A stretch of 64,000 nt of DNA from contig OY755241.1 in the NCBI GenBank assembly GCA_963576725.1, forward strand, positions 60,571,071 through 60,635,070. The letters run 5' to 3'. Below are positions 13,895 through 24,138 of the stretch, one piece after another (position 1 is the first letter of the stretch; each line of letters opens with the position of its first letter). The position numbers and the translations under genes were made by a program. Under the pieces are notes generated by a model. That model saw only the letters and a program-made list of their open reading frames with translations. It made no database searches and had not been told where the DNA came from. Source of the stretch: Azorinus chamasolen (Eukaryota; Mollusca; Bivalvia; Cardiida; Solecurtidae).

Positions 13895-14231
13895 GAATGA
13901 ATGAATGAATGGAGTTTTACGGCCCATCGACACTGATGGTCATATAGAGCCGAATAACTAATGTAAATAAAACTATATGATGAAATCAAATGAAGACAAT
14001 CTCACTAGATTATGTAAATGTCAGTCCCGATCAACAGGATTGTAAATAAAATAAGGACAAAACATAATCGACATTCTAAAAATATACCTTTTAAATTTTA
14101 GAATATATATTAATGGCTTTTAAAAAATCAAATATTTTTGGTATTTCTACCAGCTCAAACAGTTCCCTCAGGGAATCTGCTTGGAAGAACCTATCTCTGA
14201 TTAAGATTAAATCAGGACATTCAATGAGAAT
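13891..14231 (+). mobile_element. dispersed repeat with gttttacggcccat head, interrupting the satellite
   Basis: It starts with five gaat repeats (13,891-13,910), then ggagttttacggcccatcga, and continues through a tail including tcagtcccgatcaacagg and ccagctcaaacagttccc. The same head occurs at 18,711-18,792 and 23,290-23,390, and the same tail at 20,851-21,047, so this is a copy of an interspersed family. Here head and tail are contiguous, which makes this the reference copy for the window. Minisatellite resumes at aagtagggatatg on the right. No target duplication is clear. No coding capacity is seen; a SINE or a short non-autonomous element are both possible. Confidence 0.7.
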
Positions 14232-14922
14232 AAGTAGGGATATGTGTAGGGGAGATGAGGACGGTAAAATGGAAGTGGGGATATGTGTAGGGGAGATGAC
14301 GGTAAAATGGAAGTGGGGATATGTGTAGGGGAGATGAGGACGGTAAAATGGAAGTGGGGATATGTGTAGGGGAGATGAGGACGGTAAAATGGAAGTGGGG
14401 ATATGTGATGGGGAGATGAGGACGGTAAAATGGAAGTGGGGATATGTGTAGGGGAGATGAGGACGGTTAAATGGAAGTGGGGATATGTGTAGGGGATATG
14501 ACGGTAAAATGGAAGTGGGGATATGTGTAGGGGAGATAAGGACGGTAAGTGGGGATGTGTAGGGGAGATGAGGACGGTAAAATGGAAGTGGGGATATGTG
14601 TAGGGGAGATGAGGACGGCAAGTGTGGATATGTGTAGGGGAGATGAGGACGGTAAAATGGAAGTGGGGATATGTGTAGTGGAGATGAGGACGGTAAGTTT
14701 GGATGTGTGTAGGGGAGATGAGGATGGTAAAATGGAATTGGGGATATGTGTAGGGAGATGAGGACGGTAAAATGGAAGTGGAGATATGTGAAGGGGAGAT
14801 GAGGACGGTAAGTGGGGATATGTGTAGGGGAGATGAGGACGGTAAAATGGAAGTGGGGATATGTGTAGGGGTGACGAGGACGGTAAAATGGAAGTGGGAA
14901 TATGTGTAGGAGAGATGAGGAC
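14232..14922. repeat. 41-bp minisatellite, second block
   Basis: Same unit as the main array, about 17 copies, resuming after the dispersed repeat at 13,891-14,231. Several units are diverged (gtagtggag, tttggatgtg, gtgacgagg, gaattgggg), more than in the core of the main block, which fits an array edge. It ends at gagatgaggac joined to tttccagattcag. Confidence 0.93.
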
Positions 14923-15437
14923 TTTCCAGATTCAGAGAAGAAGATTTTCAAAGTTTGAACTATTTGTTTCCATTGAAAACTGCCCACCCCTGGGGCGGGG
15001 ACAATTTTGACCCAATAATTAATAAAACTTTTGTAGAGGACCTGAACATGATGCTCTGTGCCAATTATGAAAGCTAAGCGCCTTCCAGTTTCAGAGGAGA
15101 AGATTTTCAAAGATTTCACTATTTGTTTCTATTGAAAACTGCACCCCTGGGGCGGGGTCAATTTTAACCCTAGAGCCATAATTTATATAACTTTTGTAGA
15201 GGACCGAAACATGATGCTATGTGCCAAATATGAAAACTGAGAACATTCCAGTTTCAGAGGAGAAGATTTTCAAAGGTTTACTATATGTTTCTATTGGAAA
15301 CTTCCCACCCCTGGGGCGGGGCCAATTTTGACCCCAGGGGCATAATTTATATAACTTTTGTAGAGGACCTAACATGATGCTCTGTGCCAAATATGAAAAC
15401 TGAGAGCCTTCCAGTTTCAGAGAAGATTTTCAAAGAT
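14920..15437 (-). repeat. ~162-bp tandem modules of the agggtgagc repeat family, reverse orientation
   Basis: Modules containing ttccagtttcagaggagaag, a tggggcggggycaattttga block and cttttgtagaggacc recur at about 14,922, 15,081, 15,246 and 15,408 (spacing 159-165). They are the reverse complement of the body of the elements at 26,074 and 27,598. No open frame of note. Confidence 0.8.
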
Positions 15438-16720
15438 GCTTCTAAGGCGTACTGATTCTGATTTTTCTGCAATTATGCACATATTGACGGAATATGTTGA
15501 CGCAATAGAATTATACAAACAAATAAATAGAGATGTAAAGAATTTGGCTAGTGGGGCATTCGAAACCAGGCTGCATCATACAAAATGTAATTCAAACAGT
15601 AGTTAACCGTTTGACCCTCTTGGCCACAGCCGCTTAGACGATAAACTCTGCTGATTTATTGCTTTTATCATTAATCCACCGTGGCAGCAAAGCGTACTGC
15701 AGCATAGACTGGCTGTGTGTCTACAACGCACCAGCAAGAAATACTGCATATTGACAGGTGTATTCACGTGACAAATTTGCTAATTACGTTTATAAATAAA
15801 CAAAAAATAATACATTGTTATTTTTAATCACCTGGTCTTGTCTACCGACCTACACCAACACCGACATACACCAACACCCCGCATCACACAATGTTATTGA
15901 AATAAGTCTGTACATGTAGAAAGTCTATCCCCAAGTATTTCTTTAGAGGGACTGACAAATTGTGTGTCCCCCTGATTTTATTGCTTTTGCGATTGTTTTG
16001 TATTGTACACAAAATTGGCAAAACAAACACAAAATAGTTTTTCATGGGGAAACGAATATGAATATTTTGGATGACTCGTAGATTAGAAAGCTAAATTTCC
16101 GAAGGAAATTAGAAACTTGACCTCAGATAAAATGTTCCATAGATGAATTTGGTAAAAATCTTTTTTCATACAAATGACATATATAATTAAAGTGTGAATG
16201 AATATGGCATTGAAGAATTATCGTGCAGTATGTGATATTCTATTTACCTTCACTGTTTAGTCTCGTAGATTATGCCAGGTATTGCGACATTGCATTAGCG
16301 TGTCAGTGCACTTAAATGTTTGGTTGCTTTAGCACCGTTTTGTCTTCGTGAAAAACATACATTAATAATGAATAAATGCAGGAGTTTAAATCGGGCTTGA
16401 TTACATTTAACACTATTTTATGAGTACGATAAAAACTAAAAATGTCCATGGCTGCGGCATGGCGACATGCGAATTCAAACACCCTTTGCAGATTTAAAGG
16501 CCTGAAAATCCATTGAGAACAACATTTTATATCGTAAATGTTTATGAAATAATCCTAATATAAATAAAAATGGAGAAAAATCCTAATATAATTGTAAGGC
16601 ACCAAGCCAGACCATAACTGGTGTGTAAGGCACCATAAACAAGAGTCACTCCACAGAAAACGAGACAAATTATTTCGTAAATAAAAATCCACACAGGATC
16701 CCAACGATAGATGACGTTAC
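15438..16720. other. AT-rich intergenic DNA, no gene recognised
   Basis: I see no conserved protein motif, RNA gene or clear tandem repeat here. Short A+T-rich stretches dominate. A small direct repeat (aatcctaatataa at about 16,549 and 16,579) and a repeated gtaaggcacca (about 16,594 and 16,625) are the only structures noted. Confidence 0.6.
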
Positions 16721-16723
16721 CAA

Positions 16724-16876
16724 CAAGTCAAACGAGATGCTCAAAGATTTGAAAGACAAGCTTACTGGCGCTACATAGAAAACATAGAAGTAGTTGACCT
16801 AGAAACAGATCAACCACCAAGTAAGCAGAATCGTTTCTGGTCATACATCAGGTCACTGAAGGACAATGAAGAAATC
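16724..16876 (+). pseudogene. fragment of a non-LTR retrotransposon ORF2 (linker before the RT)
   Basis: About 50 codons read without a stop and contain RFERQAYWRYIEN followed by KQNRFWSYIRSLKD. This arrangement, an aromatic YW..YI segment and then a K..FWSYIK-type segment, is typical of the region between endonuclease and reverse transcriptase in CR1/Jockey-like LINEs. Flanking sequence in the same frame is broken. It is distinct from the equivalent part of the larger LINE at 21.2 kb, so it is a second, older insertion. Assignment rests on motif recognition only. Confidence 0.55.
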
Positions 16877-17290
16877 ACCACCCTGCAAAAATTGTTGTGC
16901 GAGTGGAATGTTTGATTAGAAACTGCGCTCTCAAAGCTTTGGCACGAAACAAGAATTGTCCTGAGGGTGGAGGTTAGTGGTTACCATCCTGCAATATTTT
17001 TCTAACGAGTGGAATTCAATTTTAATAATTACCATCCTGCAAAAATTGTTTTGCATGTGGCATTTATGAATTTATTATTGTTGGGACAAACAATTACGGG
17101 ATATAGTTTACTTGCACACCGTCTGAAGGAAACCGGAAGCAAAATGTTTCTCGCCAATTTCAAAACTTCCTCTCAGTCTTCATTGCTATTTTCACTGTGC
17201 TGAACTTCAACGACCTGGAAGGTAAATATGACATACATATCGCTGACGGGGACTCACTAATCGTGGAAGCAGGTTTTATGCACCATCTTA

Positions 17291-17424
17291 AGCCGGTGCT
17301 AGGGGGCGTGAGTAGTGTTGCACTTTTAATAACTACTCATGAACAAACTCAATAAAACCGAGTCTGCAATTTTCTCTTTTTGCATTTCTACTTTTGCTTT
17401 CGAAGGATCACCCATTTTCAGATT
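17291..17424 (+). repeat. interspersed repeat, copy 1 (gggggcgtgagtagtgttgc family)
   Basis: Shares a near-identical ~135-bp stretch with 23,612-23,746, from gctagggggcgtgagtagtg through actcaataaaaccgagtctg to gatcacccattttcaga. A shorter reverse copy is at 39,163-39,236. It contains a small inverted repeat, actcaataaaaccgagt. It lies directly upstream of a LINE remnant here and of a DIRS-like RT fragment at 23.7 kb, so it may be part of one of those elements or an independent short repeat. Confidence 0.65.
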
Positions 17425-17489
17425 ATATTCCATTCCAACCGGATTATCTGCCCTGCTTTCTTCGCTACATTAGTTATCTCCTTATACTA

Positions 17490-18716
17490 CGTTCATCGGA
17501 CACAACTCAACCCTGACCCTCTAGCTAGTACAATAGAGTTTCCATGTGGTGTGTGTGGTGATACGTGTGAAGATTGGAGTCGAAATTGCATGTTGGGATG
17601 ACTAAAACCATGTATCACACTGGCTGCATCCATATGCATGATGAAGTCTTTCTACCCTATACACTCAGAGTAAACGAGGACCCCATTCTATTGTCTTTCA
17701 TGCGGAATTCCAAATTTCACCTCTAGCTTGTTTGTGACCACGTATTGCATCGATGAAAGTTTGCCCGTGTCTCCAACCGACAGATTACACTCCATCCACA
17801 ATAGTGATATCTCGAAACCGAAAAGCTGACATTTCTGATGTCTCATATCTCATAATTCTCTAACAGTACTTCTAGTGATATACACCCATCATGCTCAAGT
17901 CCAGTGTCCTCCAAGAAATCATCACTTAGAATGAAAACAGCATAAGAGTCACAATTGTCGATATACAAAGTGTTAGTAGTTCCAAAAAGAAGGCTTCTTT
18001 TTAGAACTTTCTGGATTCTGTGAAGTGTGACATACTCTGTGGATGTGAGACCTGGTTAAACCCATGGCAGCCTAATTCTTGTGAACAACATTCATTGCGA
18101 AAGGGTCAAAATTGAAATTCCTTGCGATATTGTTTTCCTCAAGGTAGAATGTGCAAACAAAGAGACACTAATCGCCGGATCGGCCTATCATCCTACCAAC
18201 AATGACGAAGAGTATGCCAAACATTTGTATGATGCTATCTCCACCATCTGATCAAGCTTAAAAAGGCAACAATTTGGATCAGTGGTGACTTAAATCTCCC
18301 AGATATCAGCTGGTAGAATGATAACATTGATGGAAATCAGTACCGTAAGCCCATAAATGAAATATTTCTCAAACTCGAAGCCGAACTTAGACTAGCCCAG
18401 ATAATTGATTTTCCAACAAAAGGCAACAACATACTTGACATCTTCACAAACAGACCGGAACTAATCAACAGATGTACTTCCATGCTGGGGATAAGCGGTC
18501 ATCATGCCGTGTTCGTGGATACGGACATGTGTGCCGCCGCCGTAAACCAACAAGGCGTACCCTGTACATGTGGGGTAAAGGCTAACATGGAGGTCATCAA
18601 AGTGAAATGTCAGACTCTCTCAAACATATTGGACCTAACATCAAGCTCTTCAGACATCGATGCCATCTGGAAACACTTAAAGACAGGCTGCCAAATGATT
18701 GTCACTGATGAATGAA
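17490..18716 (+). pseudogene. decayed non-LTR retrotransposon: PHD-like finger and endonuclease
   Basis: In changing frames the + strand shows a Cys-rich finger (FPCGVCGDTC near 17,540, MYHTGCIHMH near 17,610, FYCLSCGIPNF near 17,690), then endonuclease-like segments: CDILCGCETWL near 18,025, SGDLNLPDISW near 18,285, LAQIIDFPTKGNNILDIFTN near 18,395, and GISGHHAVFVDTDM near 18,490. A PHD-like finger followed by an apurinic-type (EEP) endonuclease is the N-terminal layout of many invertebrate CR1/Jockey-like ORF2 proteins. The final block usually reads SDHxxV; here it is GHHAV, so a catalytic Asp is lost. Stops and frameshifts are frequent. It is cut at 18,711 by a dispersed repeat and resumes near 21,050. 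Confidence 0.8.
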
Positions 18717-18792
18717 TGGTGTTTTACGGCCCATCGACACTGATGGTCATTTAGAGCCGAATGAATAATGTAAATAAAAATATAAGATACAA
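18711..18792 (+). mobile_element. dispersed repeat, head part, inserted in the LINE
   Basis: Matches the head of the repeat at 13,891 (gaatgaatggtgttttacgg, then cccatcgacactgatggtca) and stops at about aatataagat. Its tail is found at 20,851-21,047. The LINE frame is interrupted exactly where it begins. Confidence 0.75.
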
Positions 18793-19019
18793 GAAACCGC
18801 CAATGTTGATATGGCCGGATTGCCAGTTAAAGTGATATAGATGTACAGTCAATCATACATTTCTGCATCAACAGATGCTGAAGGCATAATAAATATTTAA
18901 ACATGTTCCAATTGCATGTAACGAGGTCCTCATTATGACTCAACATGTTAAAGAGGTCAATCTAGAAATTCATTGAAGCATAAAAAACAAGAGATATTTG
19001 TAAAGCATGTATACCCTCA
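18793..19019. other. left part of the 145-bp tandem-repeat element
   Basis: Unique-looking lead-in between the split dispersed repeat and the first 145-bp unit. No coding frame. It probably belongs to the same inserted element as the tandem units that follow. Confidence 0.5.
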
Positions 19020-20290
19020 GACCCCTGACCTTTGATCTAGTGACCTCAACTACAGAGGTCATCTACTGGTCATGACTAATCACCACAGCAACTTTGACGA
19101 TCCTAAGCCAAACCACTAATCATTTATTGATTTGAAAAACATTTCACAAGTTAAGGTAATGGTGACCTTGACCTTTGACCTAGTGAACTCAACAACTATA
19201 GGGGTCATCTAGTGGTTACGACCAACCACCACAGCAAGTTTGAAGATCCCCAACCAAACCATTGAGCATTTACTAATCGGAAACCATTTCATCAGTTAAG
19301 GTCATGGTGACCTTAATCTTTGACCTAGTTACCTCAAAAACAATAGGGGTCATCTAGTTGTCATGACCAACCACCACAGCAAGTTTGAAGATCCTAAGCA
19401 AAACCCTTGAACAGTTATTGATTGGAAACCATATCACCTGTTAATGTCATGATGACCTTGACCTTTGACCTAGTGACCTAAAAAACATTAGGGGTCATCT
19501 AGTGGTCATTACAAACCACTACAGCAAGTTTGAAGATCCTAAGCCAAACCCTTGAGCAGTTATTGATCAGAAATAATTTTACCAGTTACGGTCATGGTGA
19601 CCTTGACCTTTGACCTAGTGACCTCAAAAACAATAGGAGTCATCCAGTGGTCATGACCAACTACCACAGCAAGTTTGAAGATTCTAAGCCAAATCCGTGA
19701 GCAGTTATTGATCGGAAACCATTTCACCAGTTAAGTTCATGGTGACCTTGGCCTTTGACCTAGTGACCTAAAAAACATTAGGGGTCATCTAGTGGTCATG
19801 ACCAACCGCAACAGCAAGTTTGAAGATCCTAAGCCAAACCCTTGAGCAGTTATTGATCGGAAACCATTTCACTAGTTAAGGTCATGGTGACCTTTACCTT
19901 TGACCTAGTGACCTAAAAAACAAGAGGGTTCATCTAGTTGTTATGACCCACCACCAAAGCAAATTTGAAGATCCTAAGCCAAACCCATGATCAGTTATTG
20001 ATCAAAAACCATTTTACTAGTTAAGGTTATGGTGACCTTGACCTTTGACCTCAAAAACTATAGGGGTCATCTAGTGGTCATGACGAACCATCATAGCAAG
20101 TTTGAAGATCCCAAGCAAAACCCTGAGCAGTTATTGATCGGAAACTATTTCACCAGTTAATGTCATTGTGACCTTGACCTTTCACCTAGTGACATCAAAA
20201 ACGATAGGGGTCATCCAGTTGTCATGACCAACCACCACAGCAAGTTTGAAGATTCTAGGCCAAGTCTTTTATTAGTTATCGATCGGAAAC
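19020..20290 (+). repeat. 145-bp tandem repeat, about 8-9 units, with DR1-like motifs
   Basis: The ggtgacc landmark recurs at 19,161, 19,306, 19,451, 19,596, 19,741, 19,886 and 20,031, exactly 145 bp apart; the next is 136 bp on after a small deletion. Each unit holds tgaccttgacctttgacct, ggggtcatctagtggtcatg, caagtttgaagatcctaagc and cagttattgatcgg. The tgacctttgacct part is the reverse complement of aggtcaaaggtca, a canonical direct repeat with 1-bp spacing. No protein-coding signal. Confidence 0.92.
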
Positions 20291-20812
20291 AAAAAGGTCA
20301 ATCTGGAAAATCTCTAGGTCAATGAATCGTAAAAACTAGGTCACAATGACCTACTAACCTATGACATGTAATGTGACCCTCATTATGAACCTACATGCCA
20401 AGTTTTGTTACTGTAGGTGTTATACTTTGGCTATAACTAACACAATCAAAAAGGTCAACCTTGAAATTCTCTAAGTCAATGAAGCGTAAAAACTAGGTCA
20501 CAAAGGGGTCATAGTGACCTGCTGTAAATGAGACCCTCATTCTGAACCCACATACCAAGTTTGGTTACTGTAGGTATTATACTTTGGCTATAACTAACTC
20601 AAACAAAAAGGTCAACCTGGAAATTCTCTAAGTCAATAAAGCGTTAAAACTAGGTCAAAAAGGGGTCATAGTAACCTGCTAACCTATGACATGTAATGGG
20701 GCCCTCATTCTGAACCCACATGCCAAGTTTGGTTACTGTAGGTATTATATTTTGGCTATAACTAACTCGAAACAAAAAGGTCAACCGGACGGACGGACGG
20801 ACGGCATTCGCC
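20291..20812 (+). repeat. 157-bp tandem repeat ending in a ggac microsatellite
   Basis: The aaaaaggtca landmark is at 20,291, 20,448, 20,605 and 20,774 (157, 157 and 169 bp apart). Units include aaaaactaggtcac and ttactgtaggtattatac. The series ends in caaccggacggacggacgg, a terminal microsatellite also seen in related form at 56,870 and 58,720. It continues the 145-bp element. Confidence 0.88.
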
Positions 20813-20850
20813 AATCTATAAGCCTGGATTGCGAGCAATCCGGCCTACAA

Positions 20851-21047
20851 ATAGAGACAATCTCACTAGATGATGTAAATGTCAGTCCCGATCAACAGGA
20901 TTGTAAACAAAATTAGGACAAAACATAATCGACATTCTAAAAATATACCTAAATTAATATAAATTTTAGAATATATATTAATGGCTTTTGAAAAATCAAA
21001 TATTGTTGGTATTTCTACCAGCTCAAACAGTTCCCTCAGGGAAAGAA
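20851..21047 (+). mobile_element. dispersed repeat, tail part
   Basis: Aligns with the tail of the 13,891 repeat, from gacaatctcactagat through tcagtcccgatcaacaggat to cagctcaaacagttccctca. Head and tail of this copy are separated by the ~2-kb 145/157-bp tandem-repeat element. The LINE resumes immediately after. Confidence 0.75.
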
Positions 21048-21049
21048 CC

Positions 21050-22845
21050 TAGACAGAAACATCGTTGGTTAAGCCGAGCCAAGAAGTTACTCCAAATCTG
21101 ACTGGGACGAGTACAAGACTGTAAAACGTCGAGCAGAGAATCTGCCGATCAGCCCATGACGCACATGTCTCCAATATGCTGACTGATGGCCACGAGAACC
21201 CTTATGTGTTCTGGAATTACATTAAGTCCCGGAAAAAAGACAATTTCGGCGTGTCCCAATTAACAAAGGATAGAGTGTCCTACAGCTCAGCTGAAAGGAA
21301 AGCAAACATTCTTAATGAACAATTTGTATCAGTCTTCTCAAAATATGAGACCACAGCTCATTCACCTCTACCAGCAAACAAAATGTGATCAGCTAGATTT
21401 ATAACAGTCACTGAGAAAGGCATGCTGAAACTTTTACAAGATCTGAAACCACATAAAACTGCATGTCCAGATCATATTTCTACCAGACTACTCAAACTCG
21501 CTGCAGCTGAACTGACACCTGGATTTACTAAATTCTTTCAATTATATGTCGATAATGGGACAATTTGATCAGACTGGAAGTCGGCCATCGCCTCTCTTTT
21601 CAAGAAAGGCAACTGATCCACTCCAACAAATGACCGTCCCATCTCTTACCTCTTGTCACCTGTAAAGTTCTCAAACATATCTTTAGCCATGTCATATTTT
21701 GACCTCAACAACATCCTGACAGATTTCAACACGGTTTCCGCAAGAAACGTTCATGCGACACTAAGCTCATTCTCACCATCAATGACTTGGCCAAAGAAAA
21801 TGACATGAACCAGCAAATCGATGCCGTACTCTTCAGCAAAGCAGTTGACAAAGTCAGCCACACACGTCTCACTAAGCTCGATCTATATGGTGTCAGAGGC
21901 AGCCTCCACTCCTGGATTGCAGATTTTCTCCGGTGTCGTACCCAGCAAGTGGTCCTTGATGGTGTCAGCTCCAACATCTCCCCCGTCACCTCAGTGGTCC
22001 CTCAAGGCAGCATACTCGGGCCACTACTCTTCTTAGCCTATATAAATGATTTACCATCCAGAGTGAAATCAACAGTCCGCCTACCTGCCGATGACTCTCG
22101 TAAAGGCCCATAAAGAACCAGGAAGATACCAGGTTATTACAAGACCTAGACAATCTGCAATTTTGGGAATCAGAGTGGTCGGTGTCTTTCAACCCTGATA
22201 AGTGCGAAGTGATACATGTGACCAACAAAAGAAATCCGCGTATATCCACATACATTATCCATGGTATCCCGCTGAAATCCACTAAATCTGCTAAATACAT
22301 TGGAGTTACGATCACGCCCACCCTTAACTGGAAGACCCACATTGACAACACAACAAGGAAAGCAAACTTCACCCTATCCTTCCTCCGGAGAAATATTTCT
22401 GCATGTCCACCAGATATGAAATAAACAGCATTCAAGACATACGTACGGTCCTTAGTGGAATATGCATCATCCGTCTGGTCACCCCACGCTGAATCACATA
22501 CATGAACTTGAGATAGTACAGCGTCGAGCGGCCAGGTTCGTGAACAAGTTCTGTGACCAACATGCTCCAATGCCTTATTTGGGACACACTTCAACAGACG
22601 TGACATAGCAAGATAAACTATGCTATACAAAATCCCTAACGGCCTAGTTGATATTGCACCCACTCCGCCTCTCAAGATCTTCCAGATTACACAATTAACA
22701 ATTCACCCAGATATCTTGCTCTAAATCTGCTTATCAATCCAGCTTCTTCCATGCGACCATTGTCCTGTGGAACCACCTACCACAACATGAGAGCCAGCCT
22801 ACACCCAAAGGTTTCAAGACCGCTGTTGCTTGCATCAGCACCCTG
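21050..22845 (+). pseudogene. decayed non-LTR retrotransposon reverse transcriptase
   Basis: Continuation of the LINE broken at 18,711. Visible in different frames are NMLTDGHENPYVFWNYIKSR and KKDNFGVSQL (from about 21,172), LKPHKTACPDHISTRLLK (near 21,445), [20 protein letters not shown] (21,782), [16 protein letters not shown] (near 21,882), [20 protein letters not shown] (near 21,995), SFNPDKCEVIHVTNK (22,185), AKYIGVTITPTLNW (22,290) and FLRRNISACP (22,380). These are fingers, palm and thumb landmarks of a CR1/Jockey-like RT. The F-A-D-D block reads LPADDS, so the catalytic region is altered (22,080-22,100). Many stops and frameshifts; non-functional. The C-terminus ends near 22,845 at VLWNHLPQ...FKTAVACISTL. 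Confidence 0.88.
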
Positions 22846-23286
22846 TAGACACCGCTGTCCGTTTTTTTCAGTTCTTATCCTATGTACATAGACTTTTAGA
22901 TATACATAGTCCACCAGGCAGTTGCGCATGAGTTTTAATTGGAAAAGTAGTAACGTCAAGCAGGTAAAAGCCACATACAGGACGCAACCACCACCAAAAC
23001 ACTGATAGACAGCATGACACACATACACACACACAACCACACACCTAAACGCACACTCACACACAAGATGAACACAAGAAACACCAACAGACACACAAGA
23101 ACCAGAGACAAACACTCCACACTTGAACAAAATCACAAGCACAAAGACGCAAGGCTAACAAAAGGAATGGTGACAAAGAGAGTACCGCCTTGGCAAGGTC
23201 AGTAGCAAAAACACCACTGGGGGTTTAAACCGAATTGCGAGTATACTCTTCGCATAGTGAAGCGATAACTGAAGATGATGATGAGT
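22846..23286 (+). other. 3' untranslated tail of the LINE, CA-rich
   Basis: Follows the RT C-terminus and has no coding motif. A CA/AC-rich low-complexity patch lies at 23,010-23,110. It ends in gaagatgatgatgagtgagt, a short 3' microsatellite of the type that closes CR1/L2-like elements. Confidence 0.5.
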
Positions 23287-23395
23287 GAGTGAGTGGAATG
23301 AATGGTGTTTTACGGCCCATTGACACGGATGGTCATTTAGAGACGAATAAATAAATGTAAATAAAACTATAAGATGAAATCAAATGAAGACAATG
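23287..23395 (+). mobile_element. dispersed repeat, third copy, truncated
   Basis: Head of the 13,891-type repeat (gaatgaatggtgttttacgg, then ggtcatttagagacg) through aaatcaaatgaagacaat, where it stops abruptly at the left inverted repeat of the next element. Confidence 0.7.
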
Positions 23396-23611
23396 TAGTG
23401 AGTTGGGTTTTACGGCATTAAAGATGATGATGGATTCATATTAAAGTACAACAGCTGCTGACCTGTCCTTGGCTTGCTTTTTAAAGAAAGCCAACTTGTG
23501 TGGCGTGCTTGTGTGGCGGCTGTAAAAGGTCGCCCCGTACTTCATTCTCAGTGTTATATTTTCTGGTCCTTCGGGATTTTTAGTTTTGATGTTATTTGTT
23601 TTGAAAATTGA

Positions 23612-23746
23612 ATACTGCTAGTGCTAGGGGGCGTGAGTAGTGTTGCAGTTTTAATTACTACTTATGAACAGACTCAATAAAACCGAGTCTGCAATTTTCT
23701 CATTTTGCATTTTTACTTTTGCTTCCGAGGGATCACCCATTTTCAG
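23612..23746 (+). repeat. interspersed repeat, copy 2 (gggggcgtgagtagtgttgc family)
   Basis: About 135 bp nearly identical to 17,291-17,424, from gctagggggcgtgagtagtg to gatcacccattttcaga. It leads directly into the RT fragment. Confidence 0.7.
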
Positions 23747-23747
23747 A

Positions 23748-23960
23748 ATATTTGTTCAGTACTTCGATGATTGGCTACTTCATCAGCTCATTCGTCTTTT
23801 ACACAAATTCCGTTACTGTTGGAAAATTGTTTCTCAGCGGGGCCTTTTACTGAATCCGGAGAAATTGGATCTTGCCCCCTCACAAGAGACTCATTTTTTG
23901 TGGGACTAAATTTCCGCACAACGCGTGGCAAATACCCTTTCTATCTCACAGAAATTCTCT
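23748..23960 (+). pseudogene. DIRS/Ngaro-like reverse transcriptase fragment
   Basis: One frame reads VQYFDDWLLHQLIRLLHKF, then LLLNPEKLDLAPSQETHFL; after a +1 shift near 23,905 it reads VGLNFRTTRGK. The YxDDWL active-site block followed by a LLNxxKSxLxPSQ..FLG-type segment is characteristic of RTs of DIRS-group tyrosine-recombinase retrotransposons. Only the catalytic-to-thumb part is present (about 70 codons). The recombinase, RNase H and methylase regions are not seen. The frameshift makes it a relic. Confidence 0.7.
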
Positions 23961-24138
23961 CTTTTTATCCCCTCTGCCAAGAGCTAAAAGGTGGTTTTGA
24001 TCCCATGCACTGCTTTGTAGCGAATGAGATTAGCCGAAATCATCTTACTGATACCATCCCTCATCATCATGTCATCTCGTCATTTATCGACGCTATATGA
24101 CCTATTCAGATTCGCAGTGCCGTAAAACCCAGCTCACT

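Larger units (their letters stand above)
23397..24138. mobile_element. 742-bp segment bounded by 21-bp inverted repeats
   Basis: The left end 23,397-23,417 (agtgagttgggttttacgg...) and right end 24,118-24,138 are inverted repeats matching at 20 of 21 positions. Between them lie a copy of the 17,291 repeat and a DIRS-like RT fragment. It could be a non-autonomous element with terminal inverted repeats that captured retroelement sequence, or two opposed copies of a short repeat sharing the gttttacggc head. No target duplication is obvious. Confidence 0.55.

Noticed and set aside
1802..13933. Very long - strand reading frames (1,100-1,880 codons) as genes for repetitive proteins
   Set aside because: They are translations of the 41-bp satellite, open in all three frames on that strand, several starting at TTG or GTG and one (GTG near 13,933) running in from the neighbouring dispersed repeat. 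No domain, signal or splice structure supports a gene.
22777..23205. Open frames at 22.8-23.2 kb (about 120 codons - strand, 63 codons + strand)
   Set aside because: They cover the CA-rich LINE tail; composition is low-complexity and no motif is present.
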